Shown piece by piece: positions 24,534 through 32,856 of a stretch of DNA of 64,000 nucleotides. The DNA is from CADEED01 sp043747875 (GTDB lineage Bacteria > Pseudomonadota > Gammaproteobacteria > Steroidobacterales > Steroidobacteraceae), in assembly GCA_043747875.1 (NCBI GenBank), contig JAYTOI010000034.1:1-64000 (forward strand), in the 5' to 3' direction. Each line of letters begins with the position of its first letter. Position 1 is the stretch's first letter. The notes below the pieces were generated by a model. That model saw only the letters and a program-made list of their open reading frames with translations. It ran no database searches and had not been told where the DNA came from. A program made the translations under genes and the position numbers.

Positions 24534-24887
24534 ATGTTTCGAATCTCACTGGTGCTGTTCGCCATTGCGGCGGTCGCGGGCCTGATCATGGCCGTGCTGC
24601 ATTTCAAAGGGCAGTCGCCGCCGAAGGGCGTGCTCGCCGTGCTACATGGCTTGTTTGCCGCATCCGGCCTCGTCGTGCTGCTGCTGGCGCTGCTCAAGAC
24701 CGGTTTCAGCGGCAAGCCCGGCATCGCGTTCGGCGTGCTGGTCGTGGCCGCGCTCGGCGGCTTCGTGCTGCTGAGTTCGCACCTCAAGCAACGTGCCCTG
24801 CCCTCGGGCCTCGTCGTCGGCCATGCGGTGCTCGCGGTGGCCGGCTTCGTCATCCTGCTACTGGCGGAATTCGCCCTGGCAATGTGA
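24534..24887 (+). CDS. Small four-helix membrane protein, unknown function
   Basis: This 117-aa protein has four predicted transmembrane helices (starting near residues 2, 36, 63 and 90) and almost nothing outside the membrane. Helix 1 ends HFKG, helix 2 begins VLAVLHGLFAASG and helix 4 GHAVLAVAGFVILLL. The alternating His residues near helix starts are notable, but no family is recognised. TGGGGTG precedes the start, and an in-frame GTG at 24525 would add three residues. Confidence 0.65.
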   Translation: MFRISLVLFAIAAVAGLIMAVLHFKGQSPPKGVLAVLHGLFAASGLVVLLLALLKTGFSGKPGIAFGVLVVAALGGFVLLSSHLKQRALPSGLVVGHAVLAVAGFVILLLAEFALAM

Positions 24888-24911
24888 TCGGCGCCTGACG
24901 GCGACGATCCG

Positions 24912-24950
24912 GCGCGGCGCGCTTTGTCCATCCAAGTGGGCGCGCCGCGC
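24912..24950. terminator. Hairpin between convergent genes
   Basis: A perfect 11-bp stem (GCGCGGCGCGC / GCGCGCCGCGC) with a 17-base loop lies between the stop of the four-helix protein and the end of sulP. No T tract is adjacent. It may serve both directions. Confidence 0.35.
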
Positions 24951-24957
24951 TGATTTA

Positions 24958-26604
24958 CTAGCTACCTGCCACCATCGTGGCACGCGCCACCTCGGACATG
25001 TTCGCGCAGATGTTCTCATCGCCCACCAGGGCGCGAATGCCCGAGCCCTCGATCGCGTTGCGCAGCGATTCGTGGATGCCGCACAACACCACCCGCACGC
25101 CGCGCTTCTGAAAGCGCCGCACGATCTCCGTCAGCGTGTGCAAGCCGGTGGCATCCATGAACGGCACGCGCCCGAGCCGGATGACCACGACCTCGACTCC
25201 GAGCTGCGCGCGCTCGAGGGTACTCTCGAGTTTCTCGGCGGCACCGAAGAAAAACGGGCCCTCGATGCGATACACCAGAACGTTGCGGGGCAGGACGACG
25301 TCCTCACCCGCGGCGTCATCGAAAACCTGTTCCTGAACCTGCACGGTCTCGGCCATGCGCCGCATGAAAATAAGCGACGCCAGCACCACACCCACGTTGA
25401 CGGCCACCACCAGGTCGACGAACACCGTGAGCAGGAATGTGATGGCGAGCAGAAAGCGATCGGTGTTGGGCGCGGTGCGCAGGACCTGGCGCACATGTGG
25501 AAAGTCGGCCATGTTCCAGGCAACGAAGAACAGGATCGCCGCCAGCGCCGCCAGGGGCACCCGCGCAGCCCACGGCGCCAGCAGCAGGATGACCAGCACG
25601 AGGAACGCGGCATGCGCGATTCCGGCAATGGGACTGGTGGCGCCATTGCGGATGTTGGTGGCCGTGCGCGCGATCGCGCCGGTCGCCGCGAAGCCGCCGA
25701 ACAGCGGCGCGAGGATGTTGGCGATGCCCTGCCCGATCAGCTCCTGGTTCGAATCGTGGCGCGCCCCCGTCATCCCGTCGGCAACCACGGCGGTGAGCAG
25801 GGATTCGATGGCGCCTAACAAGGCTATGGCGAAGGCGGGCCCCACCAGCTGCAGCACGTGCGCGAAATCCATCTGCGGCCAGGCGAAGCCGGGCAAGGTG
25901 CGGGGAATGCCGCCAAAGGCACTGCCGATGGTGGCGACGCCCGGAAATTCCCACCATGCCTGCACCGCCATCGCCACCAGCATCCCGAGCAAGGGCGCGG
26001 GGATGTGTCGCAGCCCGCGCACGCGCGGCAGCCAGCGACTGCCGACGATGAGAGTGACCAGCGTCAGCGCGCCGATCGCGGTGGTGGCGGGGTCCAGAGT
26101 GGGGAAGGCACCGACCAGTGCCACTAACTTCTCGTGAAAGCGCAGACCGGGAGCGGCGCTCTCGAGTCCGAAGAAATATTTCCACTGACCGACCCAGATG
26201 ATGACGGCGATGCCGGCCGTAAAGCCGCTGATCACCGGGGTCGGGATGAACTTGATGACACTGCCGAATCGCGTCAGGCCCATGATCAGCAGCATGCAGC
26301 CGGCCATGAGCGTGGCCACCTGCAGCCCCGCCAGGCCGTACTGCGCGGTGATGACCGCCAGCACGGCGATGAACGCGCCCGTCGGCCCGGAGATCTGCAC
26401 GCGGGTGCCGCCAAACACGGTCGTGGCGAAGCCCGCAACGATCGCCGTGTACAGTCCCTGCGCCGGTGTCGCGCCCGACGCGATCGCGAAAGCCATGGCC
26501 AGCGGCATCGCGACGATTCCGACCACGACGCCGGCAACCAGGTTGGGCATCCAGTGGCCGCGCTTCAGCAGGCCGGCGCGATGAGCTTCGAGCAGTGCGA
26601 TCAT
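24958..26604 (-). CDS. SulP-family anion transporter with STAS domain
   Basis: This is an inner-membrane transporter for sulfate, bicarbonate or similar anions, 548 aa. The membrane domain has the SLC26/SulP landmarks GLYTAIVAGFATTVFGGTRVQISGPTGAF (quoted in part) and IPTPVISGFTAGIAVII. The C-terminal STAS domain (about residues 435-545) contains VPFMDATGLHTL. Its ATG overlaps the ccoS stop (ATGA), so it is the last gene of the cco operon. A frame open to 26802 merely overlaps ccoS. In related bacteria SulP genes near oxidase genes are thought to move bicarbonate or sulfate; the substrate here is unproven. Confidence 0.9.
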   Translation of the reverse strand: MIALLEAHRAGLLKRGHWMPNLVAGVVVGIVAMPLAMAFAIASGATPAQGLYTAIVAGFATTVFGGTRVQISGPTGAFIAVLAVITAQYGLAGLQVATLMAGCMLLIMGLTRFGSVIKFIPTPVISGFTAGIAVIIWVGQWKYFFGLESAAPGLRFHEKLVALVGAFPTLDPATTAIGALTLVTLIVGSRWLPRVRGLRHIPAPLLGMLVAMAVQAWWEFPGVATIGSAFGGIPRTLPGFAWPQMDFAHVLQLVGPAFAIALLGAIESLLTAVVADGMTGARHDSNQELIGQGIANILAPLFGGFAATGAIARTATNIRNGATSPIAGIAHAAFLVLVILLLAPWAARVPLAALAAILFFVAWNMADFPHVRQVLRTAPNTDRFLLAITFLLTVFVDLVVAVNVGVVLASLIFMRRMAETVQVQEQVFDDAAGEDVVLPRNVLVYRIEGPFFFGAAEKLESTLERAQLGVEVVVIRLGRVPFMDATGLHTLTEIVRRFQKRGVRVVLCGIHESLRNAIEGSGIRALVGDENICANMSEVARATMVAGS

Positions 26605-26777
26605 GTGCCGGGCGGACGTGCGGGTATCACGGGCGCCACGCCGTCGTCTTCCAGGATGGCGCTGCCCTGCGATTCCAGTGCGTCGAACTGGCCCGAGTCG
26701 ATCGCCCAGAACAACGCCCAGGTCGCGACGGCCAGCACGCCGAGTCCGAGCGAGACGAGTAGATAGGTGATGCTCAT
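26601..26777 (-). CDS. ccoS: cbb3 oxidase maturation protein CcoS
   Basis: This is a tiny single-span membrane protein, 58 aa, needed to load haem b and copper into CcoN. It starts MSITYLLVSLGLGVLAVATW, and after the helix comes ALFWAIDSGQFDALESQGSA and the ILEDD motif, both typical of CcoS. It overlaps ccoI upstream and sulP downstream by stop/start overlaps. Confidence 0.93.
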   Translation of the reverse strand: MSITYLLVSLGLGVLAVATWALFWAIDSGQFDALESQGSAILEDDGVAPVIPARPPGT

Positions 26778-28990
26778 GGCGACCGCTCGCCGGAAGATGC
26801 ACGTCGCGCGTTCAGCACGACCCCGAGCGACGATAGCGACATCCCGAGCGCCGCGAGCCATGGCGGAACCAGTCCGAAAGCCGCCAGCGGAACCGCCATC
26901 AGGTTGTACGCCAGCGCCCAGACGAGGTTCTGCCGCACGATCCGCATGCCCCGCCGCGCCGCGACGATCGCACCTCGCAAAGACGCGAGCCCGTCGTGCA
27001 GCAGCAGCAAGTCCGAGGCGCAGTGCGCGATCGCCGATCCCTGCCCCATCGCACAGGAAACGTCGGCGGCGGCCAGCACCGGCCCATCGTTGATTCCATC
27101 ACCGATCATGAATACGCGATGTCCTTGCGCGCGCAGCCGGGAGACGAGGTCGATCTTTGCCTGCGGCGGCATCCGAGCATGCACCTGATGCAGGTCGAGC
27201 GCGCGCGCCGCATGCCTGACACCCGTTTCGGAGTCGCCACTGGCGATGATCACCTGCAGCCCCAGTGCACGCAATCCGTCGACCGCGGTTCGCGCATCCG
27301 GTCGCAGCTTCGCGCCAATCTCGAACGCCGCCGCGCGACCGGCGCGGTCGCCGAGATACACGGTCGAGTCCATTTCTCCGCCGCGCGGCTGCGCGGTTGC
27401 AGCGGCGTCCGCGAGCGCCGCGACGAATGCAGGTGTTCCGAGTCGCCAGGTCCGGCCATCGATCCGGCCCTCGATTCCGGACCCCGCGGTTTCGCGCATT
27501 TCGTGCGCTTGCAGCGTCGGCTCGTCGTGTGGTGCGAACGCCCGCGCGATGGGATGGGCCGAACCGCGCTCGAGCGCCGCGGCGATCGCCAGCAGCGGTT
27601 GCGCAGGATCGCCCCGAAGTAGTTTGATGTCGGTGATCGTCACGGCCGGCAGCGTCAACGTGCCGGTCTTGTCGAGGACCACGGTATCGACGCGCGCCAG
27701 GCGCTCGATGCCGTCGGCACGAGTCACCAGCACGCCCATGCGCGCGAGGCGGGTGGTGACGGCCGCGAGCGCGGCCGGAGTCGCCAGCGACAATGCGCAG
27801 GGACAGGTAACGACCAGCACCGCGAGTACCGCGCCGAAGGCACGGCCCGGTGCATGGAGCCACCACCCGATCGCGGTGATGACCGCCAGCGCGAGCACCA
27901 GGAACACGAACCAGGAGGCGACCAGATCCGCGGCGCGCGCGATGCGTGGACGCTCGCGCTGCGCCCGCTCGAGCAGCGCGACGATGGACGCGAGCGTCGA
28001 CTCGCTGGCCGTGGCGGTCGCGACCAGGGTCAGCACGTCGCCCACATTGATGCTGCCGCCGCGAACGATTTCTCCAGCGCGGCGCACGGCGCAGGTGGAT
28101 TCTCCGCTGATCAGCGATTCATCGAGCAATCCGCGCGTCGAGAGCGGCAGATCCGGCGCGAGCTCGGAATCGACGGCGACCACGCCACCCTTCGGCACGA
28201 TGAACCGATCGCCGACCGCGAGATCCCGCACCGTGGTTTTCTCGCGCGCGCCGCCGGGCAGCAGCCTCGTGACCTCTGCGGGCAGGCTGCGGGCCAGTGC
28301 TTCCGCGCAGGTGAGACCGCGGTGGCGCACGCTCATCTCCACGAATCTCCCGGCCGACAGGAAAAAGATGAACATCCCCACGGAATCGAAGTAGACCTCA
28401 CCGTCGGCACGCAGCGTGTTGACGACACTGGGCAACCACGCCAGCAGCAGCGCCAGCGCCACCGGCACATCCATGCCCAGTCGCCGATTCGACACATCGC
28501 GCCAGGCGCCGCTGAGGTACGGCGCGCCGCTGTAGAACAGGATCGGTGTCACGATGACCATGCCCGCGACGCGCATCAACTGCGTCATCGCCGCATCGAT
28601 GTCGCTCACGCCGTACAGCGCCGCGAGGTACATCATCGCCTGCATCATCCCGAGCGCGGCGAGGCCGACGCGCTTGAGTGCCGCGCGCCGCTCGCGCTGG
28701 TATTCGCCGGCGGCCGCGTTGCCGGCGAGCGGGACCACGCGAAATCCAGCGTGCTCCACGGCGCCGAAGATACGCGACAGCGCGGTCTTGCCGCCGCCGC
28801 GCCAACCAACCGAGACGCGCGCCGCGCTGAGGTCGACGCGCACGCTCTCGACATCGGGCAACGCGCCGACGGCGCGCTCGATGCTGCGTGCGCAGCCCGC
28901 GCAATGCATGCCTTCGACCACGAAGACCACGTGTTCGTGTGCGCCCGCGTCGAGCGACCAGCGCGCATGCAATGCGTCGGACGCGCTCAT
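26774..28990 (-). CDS. ccoI: Copper-exporting P-type ATPase CcoI
   Basis: This P1B ATPase sends Cu+ outward for cbb3 oxidase assembly (738 aa). An N-terminal heavy-metal domain with GMHCAGC (residues 27-33) is followed by transmembrane helices, the actuator TGE-equivalent SGES, the metal-site motif TCPCALSLATP, the phospho-Asp DKTGTLTLP and the hinge GDGINDGPVLAAADV. The cysteine/histidine-rich zinc-ribbon-like segment that commonly precedes the HMA domain in CcoI/FixI is absent; the protein begins MSASDALHARW. A frame open to 29278 overlaps ccoH. It overlaps both neighbours by stop/start. Confidence 0.94.
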   Translation of the reverse strand: MSASDALHARWSLDAGAHEHVVFVVEGMHCAGCARSIERAVGALPDVESVRVDLSAARVSVGWRGGGKTALSRIFGAVEHAGFRVVPLAGNAAAGEYQRERRAALKRVGLAALGMMQAMMYLAALYGVSDIDAAMTQLMRVAGMVIVTPILFYSGAPYLSGAWRDVSNRRLGMDVPVALALLLAWLPSVVNTLRADGEVYFDSVGMFIFFLSAGRFVEMSVRHRGLTCAEALARSLPAEVTRLLPGGAREKTTVRDLAVGDRFIVPKGGVVAVDSELAPDLPLSTRGLLDESLISGESTCAVRRAGEIVRGGSINVGDVLTLVATATASESTLASIVALLERAQRERPRIARAADLVASWFVFLVLALAVITAIGWWLHAPGRAFGAVLAVLVVTCPCALSLATPAALAAVTTRLARMGVLVTRADGIERLARVDTVVLDKTGTLTLPAVTITDIKLLRGDPAQPLLAIAAALERGSAHPIARAFAPHDEPTLQAHEMRETAGSGIEGRIDGRTWRLGTPAFVAALADAAATAQPRGGEMDSTVYLGDRAGRAAAFEIGAKLRPDARTAVDGLRALGLQVIIASGDSETGVRHAARALDLHQVHARMPPQAKIDLVSRLRAQGHRVFMIGDGINDGPVLAAADVSCAMGQGSAIAHCASDLLLLHDGLASLRGAIVAARRGMRIVRQNLVWALAYNLMAVPLAAFGLVPPWLAALGMSLSSLGVVLNARRASSGERSP

Positions 28991-29502
28991 GGCGGCGCTG
29001 CGTCGGGATTGCGGGCCCGCAACGTGAAGCGATCGATCGGGCCGTCGACGCGCCCGCGCACGCTCCAGCTGCGCGCGTCGTCCTCGACGGAGATCCGCCA
29101 GCGGCCGGCGGGAATCGCCGCGCATTCCCCTTGGTACCTGCCCGCGTCCACGCGCTTCAGTTGCAGCGGCCGGTCGAGATCGGCATCCGAATGGTGCGTG
29201 ATCTGCAGTTCGAGCGCCCTCACATCTGCGGGCGCGCGGATCAGCGTAGCCACGCAATCGTGCGTCGCCGGCCGCCATTCGAAAGTCAGCTCGACACCCG
29301 CGGTGGCGGCGATGCGCGCGCGCGCGAAGTCTGCCTCGAGCCGCTCACCCTCCCAGTGATATGCGGCTGGCAACGGGCCATCGCCGCGCAGCGCGATGGC
29401 GAGAGTGGATAGTGAGGCCACCACCGCCGCCGCGGGCAATGCGCACATGATCCAGAACACGGGGTTCGACCGCAGTTGTGAGGCTTCGGCAGTGGCTTTC
29501 AT
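28987..29502 (-). CDS. ccoH: cbb3 oxidase assembly protein CcoH (FixH-like)
   Basis: This membrane-anchored assembly factor interacts with cbb3 oxidase subunits. It has 171 aa with one N-terminal transmembrane segment (PVFWIMCALPAAAVVASLST), followed by a periplasmic beta-sandwich with LQITHHSDADLDRPLQL and YQGECAAIPAGRWRISVED, standard for FixH. Its start is only two bases after the ccoG stop and its stop overlaps the ccoI start. Confidence 0.9.
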   Translation of the reverse strand: MKATAEASQLRSNPVFWIMCALPAAAVVASLSTLAIALRGDGPLPAAYHWEGERLEADFARARIAATAGVELTFEWRPATHDCVATLIRAPADVRALELQITHHSDADLDRPLQLKRVDAGRYQGECAAIPAGRWRISVEDDARSWSVRGRVDGPIDRFTLRARNPDAAPP

Positions 29503-29504
29503 GT

Positions 29505-30887
29505 TCAGCGGCTCGGCGCGAGGAACCGCGCCTGGGTTTCGACGTGCACGTCCCACGCGTCTGTGGAATGCACGGCCAGCAGAATGGTCTCCGGACCCGG
29601 CGGCGCTTCGGCGGCGCGCCGTACGCGCACCGGGATCGAATACACCGCGCCGCTCGGCACCGCGTACTCACGCCCCGCCGGCAACACCGCCAGTGCCGAG
29701 CGGCCGCGCGCGCTCAACACCACGCGCTGCGCATGTTCGGTCTTGTTGAGGATGCGCACGGTGTAGACATTGTCCACAGCGCCCTCCTCGGTGACCCGGT
29801 AGAGCGCGTTGCGGTCGCGGATCACGTCCAGCGACAGCGGCGCGCGCAGCACCAGACTCACGATGAAGCCGGCGACCAGACTCGCCAGCAAGGCGCCATA
29901 GATGAGGACGCGCGGTCGAAGCAACCGGGTCTTCTGATGATCGACCGCGTGCTGCGTGGTGTAGCGGATCAATCCGCGCGGCGAGCCTACCTTGTGCATG
30001 ACGGTGTCGCAGGCATCGATGCACGCGGCGCAGGCGATGCACTCGATCTGCAGGCCCTTGCGGATATCGATGCCCGTGGGACACACCTGCACGCACCAGG
30101 TGCAATCGATGCAGTCTCCGTTTCCCGTGACGCGTGGATCGGCGCCGCGCTTGCACGCGCCGCGTGGCTCGCCGCGCACGGTGTCGTACGTGATGATCAG
30201 CGAGTCCCGATCGAACATCGCGCTCTGGAAGCGCGCGTACGGGCACATGTACTTGCACACCTGCTCGCGCAGGTAGCCGGCATTGCCGTACGTGGCGAAT
30301 CCGTAGAAGAGGATCCAGAACGCTTCCCAGGCATCCGCACTGCCGGCGGCAATTTCCGTGGCGAGCGTGTGGATGGGCGTGAAGAAGCCCGTGAACGTGA
30401 AACCGGTCCACAGCGCGAACGTCACCCACAAGAATTGTTTGGCGCCCTTGCGCGCCAGCTTCGCCACGCTCCACGGCGCGCGATCGAGCTTCTGCCGCGC
30501 GGCGCGGTCGCCCTCGGTCACGCGCTCCATCCAGAGGAACGCCTCGGTCCATACCGTCTGTGGGCACGCGTACCCACACCACAGCCGCCCGGCCACTGCG
30601 GTGAAGAAGAACAGCGACAGCGCGGCGATCACCAGCAGCAGCGTGAGAAAAATGAAATCCTGCGGCCAGAATACCAGACCGAAGATGAAGAACTTGCGCG
30701 CCGGCAGGTCGAAGAGCACGGCCTGACGATCGCCCCACTCGAGCCAGGGAAATAGATAGAAGATGCCCAGCAATACCCACACGCTGAGGGTGCGCAACCG
30801 CGCGAAGCGGCCGGCGATTTCGCGCGGGTAGATTTTCTGCTGCCGCTCGTACAGCGGCACCTCGACGAGTGGCACGTGCGCGTTCAC
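29505..30887 (-). CDS. ccoG: cbb3 oxidase accessory protein CcoG
   Basis: This membrane [4Fe-4S] protein reduces Cu2+ for delivery to cbb3 oxidase. It has 460 aa, the usual length, from the GTG that overlaps the preceding stop (GTGA). It begins VNAHVPLVEVPLYERQQKIY. It has several N-terminal membrane helices with WCGYACPQTVWTEAF, then two ferredoxin-type motifs CIDCTWCVQVCPTGIDIR and CIACAACIDACD, another helix and a C-terminal immunoglobulin-like domain. A longer frame reaching 31124 overlaps the upstream gene and is not coding. Confidence 0.95.
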   Translation of the reverse strand: MNAHVPLVEVPLYERQQKIYPREIAGRFARLRTLSVWVLLGIFYLFPWLEWGDRQAVLFDLPARKFFIFGLVFWPQDFIFLTLLLVIAALSLFFFTAVAGRLWCGYACPQTVWTEAFLWMERVTEGDRAARQKLDRAPWSVAKLARKGAKQFLWVTFALWTGFTFTGFFTPIHTLATEIAAGSADAWEAFWILFYGFATYGNAGYLREQVCKYMCPYARFQSAMFDRDSLIITYDTVRGEPRGACKRGADPRVTGNGDCIDCTWCVQVCPTGIDIRKGLQIECIACAACIDACDTVMHKVGSPRGLIRYTTQHAVDHQKTRLLRPRVLIYGALLASLVAGFIVSLVLRAPLSLDVIRDRNALYRVTEEGAVDNVYTVRILNKTEHAQRVVLSARGRSALAVLPAGREYAVPSGAVYSIPVRVRRAAEAPPGPETILLAVHSTDAWDVHVETQARFLAPSR

Positions 30888-31141
30888 TTGCGCCAGCCGC
30901 GCCGCGCCGGGTTCGCGAGCAGCCACGCCAGTGCCGCGCCGGCCATGCCGGTCAGCCAGAAGAGGAAGAACCCGAGTGCATAGACGTGCGAGCGCGCCGT
31001 CCACCAGGTCGGGGGTTGTCCCTCCGCCAGCGCCTGTGGATCCACGAATGCGAAGCACAGCATCGTCGCGAGAGCGGCCGCGAGGAAGCCGCTCCAGCAG
31101 ACGATGCCGGCGACGCGCACGCACGCCGCGCGGCGCCGCAC
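30884..31141 (-). CDS. Small two-helix membrane protein in the cco operon
   Basis: This 85-aa protein starts at GTG one base after the ccoP stop and ends in an overlap with ccoG. Two membrane helices (IVCWSGFLAAALATMLCFAF and YALGFFLFWLTGMAGAALAW) flank a loop with PPTWWTARSHV, and a basic tail ends it. I do not recognise a family. Position and tight coupling suggest a role in oxidase assembly or structure. Further upstream the same frame runs as a shadow of ccoP. Confidence 0.75.
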   Translation of the reverse strand: MRRRAACVRVAGIVCWSGFLAAALATMLCFAFVDPQALAEGQPPTWWTARSHVYALGFFLFWLTGMAGAALAWLLANPARRGWRK

Positions 31142-31142
31142 C

Positions 31143-32087
31143 TCATCGACCTGTGGTCGTGGCACCGGCGGAATCCGCGCTCGCGACCTGCGGTGCATCG
31201 CGCGCGCCGAGCGACAGGACGTACGCGGCCAGTAGTTTGACGCGCGTCTCGCCGAGGCGCGGCGCGTGGGCCGGCATGGCGCCCATGCGGCCCTTCTCGA
31301 TCGTTTGGCGCACGGTGGCGACCGCGCCGCCATGCAGCCAGATTCCGTCGGTGAGATTCGGCGCGCCGAGCGCGACCATGCCGCGTCCATCGCCGCCATG
31401 GCAGGCCGCGCACAACTCGGCGAACTTCACGGCTCCGGTGCGCGCATCGCCGGACGGCAGTGTGCGCCCATGCAGACTGAATACGTACGCGAGCACGTCG
31501 TCCACCCCGCGCGGCCCGAGCACTTCGCCCCACGCCGGCATGACACCGATGCGGCCGTTCGAAATCGTGGCGACCACCATCTCGGGCTCACCGCCCCACA
31601 ACCAGTCGGTGTCGGTCAGGTTCGGAAAGCCGGGCGCGCCGCCGCCATCGGAACCATGGCAGGCCGCGCAGTTGTTGAGGAACAGGTTGCGGCCCACGTT
31701 CAAGGCGGCGGCGTCCTGCGCCAGATCGCCGACGGCGCGCGGCGCGTACGGCGCAAGCGTGCGCTCGATGCGCGCGGCGTTCGCCCGCGCTTCGGCGTCG
31801 TGTTCGGCGCGCGCCGACCAGCCCAGAGTGCCGCGGTATTCCCCGAGGCCCGGATACAGCGTCAGGTAGGCACCCCCGAACACCACCGTGATGATGAACA
31901 GCCACAACCACCACCGCGGCAGCGGGTTGTTCAACTCGCGCAGATCCTCGTCCCACACGTGGCCGGTGGTCGCACCGCCGCTCGCGGTTTCGCCCGGCGA
32001 GCGCCGCGTCCACCACAACAGCCACAGCGCACCCGCGATGTTCGCCAGCGTCAGGACGACGATGAAGATGCCGTGCGCGCGGGTCAT
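31143..32087 (-). CDS. ccoP: cbb3 oxidase dihaem subunit CcoP
   Basis: This membrane-anchored dihaem cytochrome c passes electrons to the oxidase core. It has 314 aa. An N-terminal hairpin of two helices (HGIFIVVLTLANIAGALWLL, then PLPRWWLWLFIITVVFGGAY) contains the typical WDEDLRELNNPLPRWW joint. Two CxxCH haem sites follow, NNCAACHGSDG and ELCAACHGGDG, each with a downstream Met ligand (GVMPAWG, GAMPAHA). Its ATG overlaps the ccoQ stop. Confidence 0.96.
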   Translation of the reverse strand: MTRAHGIFIVVLTLANIAGALWLLWWTRRSPGETASGGATTGHVWDEDLRELNNPLPRWWLWLFIITVVFGGAYLTLYPGLGEYRGTLGWSARAEHDAEARANAARIERTLAPYAPRAVGDLAQDAAALNVGRNLFLNNCAACHGSDGGGAPGFPNLTDTDWLWGGEPEMVVATISNGRIGVMPAWGEVLGPRGVDDVLAYVFSLHGRTLPSGDARTGAVKFAELCAACHGGDGRGMVALGAPNLTDGIWLHGGAVATVRQTIEKGRMGAMPAHAPRLGETRVKLLAAYVLSLGARDAPQVASADSAGATTTGR

Positions 32088-32233
32088 GATCCGCTGCCAT
32101 CTTCTTCGAGCGGCAGCCGCGCGGCCGCCTCGAATGCGGACGCGCGCTTGCGGCTCCACGCCCACACCACCAGCAGCAGGAACGACACCAGCAGCACGGC
32201 GGTGATCACGCCACGAAAAGTCGCCAGGTCCAT
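32084..32233 (-). CDS. ccoQ: cbb3 oxidase subunit CcoQ
   Basis: This is a 49-aa single-helix subunit that stabilises the CcoP interaction. It begins MDLATFRGVITAVLLVSFLL, followed by VWAWSRKRASAFEAAARLPL and an acidic end, as in other CcoQ proteins. It lies five bases after ccoO and overlaps ccoP by four. Confidence 0.92.
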   Translation of the reverse strand: MDLATFRGVITAVLLVSFLLLVVWAWSRKRASAFEAAARLPLEEDGSGS

Positions 32234-32238
32234 GATGT

Positions 32239-32856
32239 TCACCAATTGGCCGAGGCAGTGCCCAGGCCCTGTAGATAGGAGATCAATGCTTCCAGCTCGG
32301 TCTTGCCGCGCACCTCGCCGGCCGCCGCCGCGATGTCGGCATCCGAATACGGCACGCCGACCGCGCGCAGCGCACGCATCTTCTTGGGCGTGCCGTTCTC
32401 GTCGATCTTGGCGGGCGCCAGCCATGCATACGACGGCATGTTCGACTCCGGCACGACATCACGCGGATTCGAGAGATGGATGCGGTGCCATTCGTCGCTG
32501 TAGCGGCCACCCACGCGCGCCAGGTCCGGCCCGGTGCGCTTGCTGCCGAACTGGAACGGATGGTCATAGACGCTTTCACCGGCGAGCGAGTAGTGGCCAT
32601 AGCGCTCGGTCTCCGCGCGCAGTGGGCGGATCATCTGCGAGTGGCAGTTGTAGCAGCCCTCGCGCACGTAGATGTCGCGCCCTTCGAGCGCGAGCGCGCC
32701 ATACGGCTTCACGCCCGGCGCCGGTTGCGTCACCTCGCCCGACGGGTACAGCGGGACGATCTCGACCAGTCCGCCGATGCTGATGACGAGCGCGATCCAA
32801 ACGCCGAGCCACGAGACCTTCTTTTCGACGATCTCGTGTTGGTTGGTGTTGCTCAT
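32239..32856 (-). CDS. ccoO: cbb3 oxidase monohaem subunit CcoO
   Basis: This membrane-anchored cytochrome c subunit has 205 aa. One N-terminal helix (WLGVWIALVISIGGLVEIVP) precedes the haem site EGCYNCHSQMIRP. The Met ligand is in VPESNMPSYAWL. The start overlaps the ccoN stop (ATGA). A long frame continues upstream through ccoN but is antisense-like in composition and not coding. Confidence 0.96.
   Translation of the reverse strand: MSNTNQHEIVEKKVSWLGVWIALVISIGGLVEIVPLYPSGEVTQPAPGVKPYGALALEGRDIYVREGCYNCHSQMIRPLRAETERYGHYSLAGESVYDHPFQFGSKRTGPDLARVGGRYSDEWHRIHLSNPRDVVPESNMPSYAWLAPAKIDENGTPKKMRALRAVGVPYSDADIAAAAGEVRGKTELEALISYLQGLGTASANW

Noticed and set aside
27854..29359. A 501-codon open frame antisense to ccoI/ccoH
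   Set aside because: Low-complexity Arg/His-rich product. The opposite strand carries intact operon genes.
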